Origin: CAZRRV01 sp964602735
GTDB taxonomy: Bacteria; Bacillota; Clostridia; Oscillospirales; Acutalibacteraceae
Direction: 5' to 3'
DNA: 13,192 nucleotides
Assembly (NCBI GenBank): GCA_964602735.1
Contig: CAZRRV010000041.1
Span: 1-13,192 of the forward strand
Each line of letters begins with the position of its first letter. Position 1 is the stretch's first letter. Position numbers and translations under genes: made by a program. The notes beneath the pieces were generated by a model. It was not told the origin of the DNA. It made no database searches and saw only the letters and a program-made list of their open reading frames with translations. This document shows, one piece after another, positions 12,749-13,192 of the stretch.

Positions 12749-13192
12749 TGAATGAAAAGAAAAACAAACACATGACACTTGACGACCGAACGGAAATACA
12801 GGAATGCCTGTATAAACGCATGATGTTCAAGGTAATTGCCGCCATTTTCGGAAAAGATCCTGCCACCGTTTCCAAAGAAGTCAATCGCATGTCCTAAATC
12901 ACACCAACGCCTACGTTACCCTGTCTGAAATCTGCCCCAAGCTCTTGAAAGCTCCTTTTGTCTGCAACGGCTGCAAGTCAAAATCCTCGGATTCCTGCCA
13001 TTATCAAAGAAGAATTTACCTTGCCAAAACTGCACAGCAACAATATGAGAAAACCCTCGTTTCTTCCCGTGAGGGCATAGCTCTTAATAAAATCGGATTT
13101 TATGTGGACGACGGCTGGAGCGGTCTTTATTTTGACCGTCCCGTTCTTCTCCTGAAAACGCCCAAAACGAAAACAAGCGTCAGAAAAGTATA
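12748..13192 (+). pseudogene. IS30-family transposase, frameshifted and cut by the window edge
   Basis: The ATG at 12748, 8 bases after aaaggag, opens a frame whose product HMTLDDRTEIQECLYKRMMF followed by KVIAAIFGKDPATVSKEV is the N-terminal helix-turn-helix of clostridial IS30-type transposases. It stops after 49 codons (TAA 12895-12897). The family sequence continues in another frame from about 12888: HVLNHTNAYVTLSEICPKLL, then KAPFVCNGC, a zinc-ribbon-like CNGCKS...DSCHY, and SREGIALNK. Restoring one C next to 12888 would join the two frames, so a one-base deletion is the simplest cause. From about 13096 the text (FYVDDGWSGLYFDRPVLL) no longer follows the expected family sequence, which suggests a further internal deletion or a junction. 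The DDE catalytic region would be outside the window. The gene is probably inactive. Confidence 0.8.

Larger units (their letters stand above)
12711..13192 (+). mobile_element. IS30-family insertion element, left part, continues beyond the window
   Basis: The transposase fragment at 12748-13192 identifies the element. The exact left end is not visible: no terminal inverted repeat can be matched because the right end is outside the window. 12711 is only an estimate, placed just after the stop at 12708-12710 and before the translational hairpin. Confidence 0.55.

Overview
The window reads as chromosomal DNA of a low-to-mid GC, Gram-positive anaerobe of the Clostridia, probably of the Oscillospiraceae/Ruminococcaceae kind. 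The grounds are strong AGGAGG-type ribosome binding sites, TTG and GTG starts, two lipoproteins with Firmicute lipoboxes, an NPATG-type sortase signal, a pair of LplB/LplC-type sugar permeases with no ATPase alongside, and an IS30-type transposase of the clostridial type. This is inference from gene content; no rRNA or other marker gene is present.

Layout. Positions 1-708 hold no convincing gene. They contain a dense set of GC-rich hairpins, including a tandem array of a ~95-base hairpin-bearing unit, and end in a hairpin followed by T5. An AraC-family regulator (709-1500, minus) is transcribed away from a 7-gene plus-strand cluster (1876-11092). The cluster is tightly packed, with GTGA/ATGA stop-start overlaps. 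In order: a membrane-anchored surface protein with two repeat domains, permease 1, permease 2, a nucleoside hydrolase family enzyme, a solute-binding lipoprotein, a clan GH-A glycoside-hydrolase-like lipoprotein, and a large secreted protein with three repeats and a sortase-type C-terminus. A strong intrinsic terminator lies at 11130-11159. About 590 bases without a supported gene follow; they include a 20-base perfect palindrome. Then come a minus-strand glycerophosphodiester phosphodiesterase with its own promoter (11746-12432) and the start of a damaged IS30-family element running off the right end.

How the genes fit together. The cluster looks like a Gram-positive glycan or glycoside capture and import locus. 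Two surface-tethered proteins share one unrecognised beta-rich domain (five copies in total) and could bind the polymer or the cell-wall target. The GH-A-like lipoprotein would cut it outside the membrane, the binding lipoprotein would deliver the product to the two permeases, and the nucleoside hydrolase family enzyme would cleave an N-glycosidic or similar bond in the cytoplasm. The ATPase is presumably a shared MsmX-type protein encoded elsewhere. The AraC regulator is the likely sensor: two direct repeats 21 bases apart sit just upstream of the cluster promoter, as expected for an AraC-type dimer. The substrate cannot be read from the sequence. The part most likely to be undescribed is the five-copy repeat domain and its pairing with a nucleoside hydrolase.
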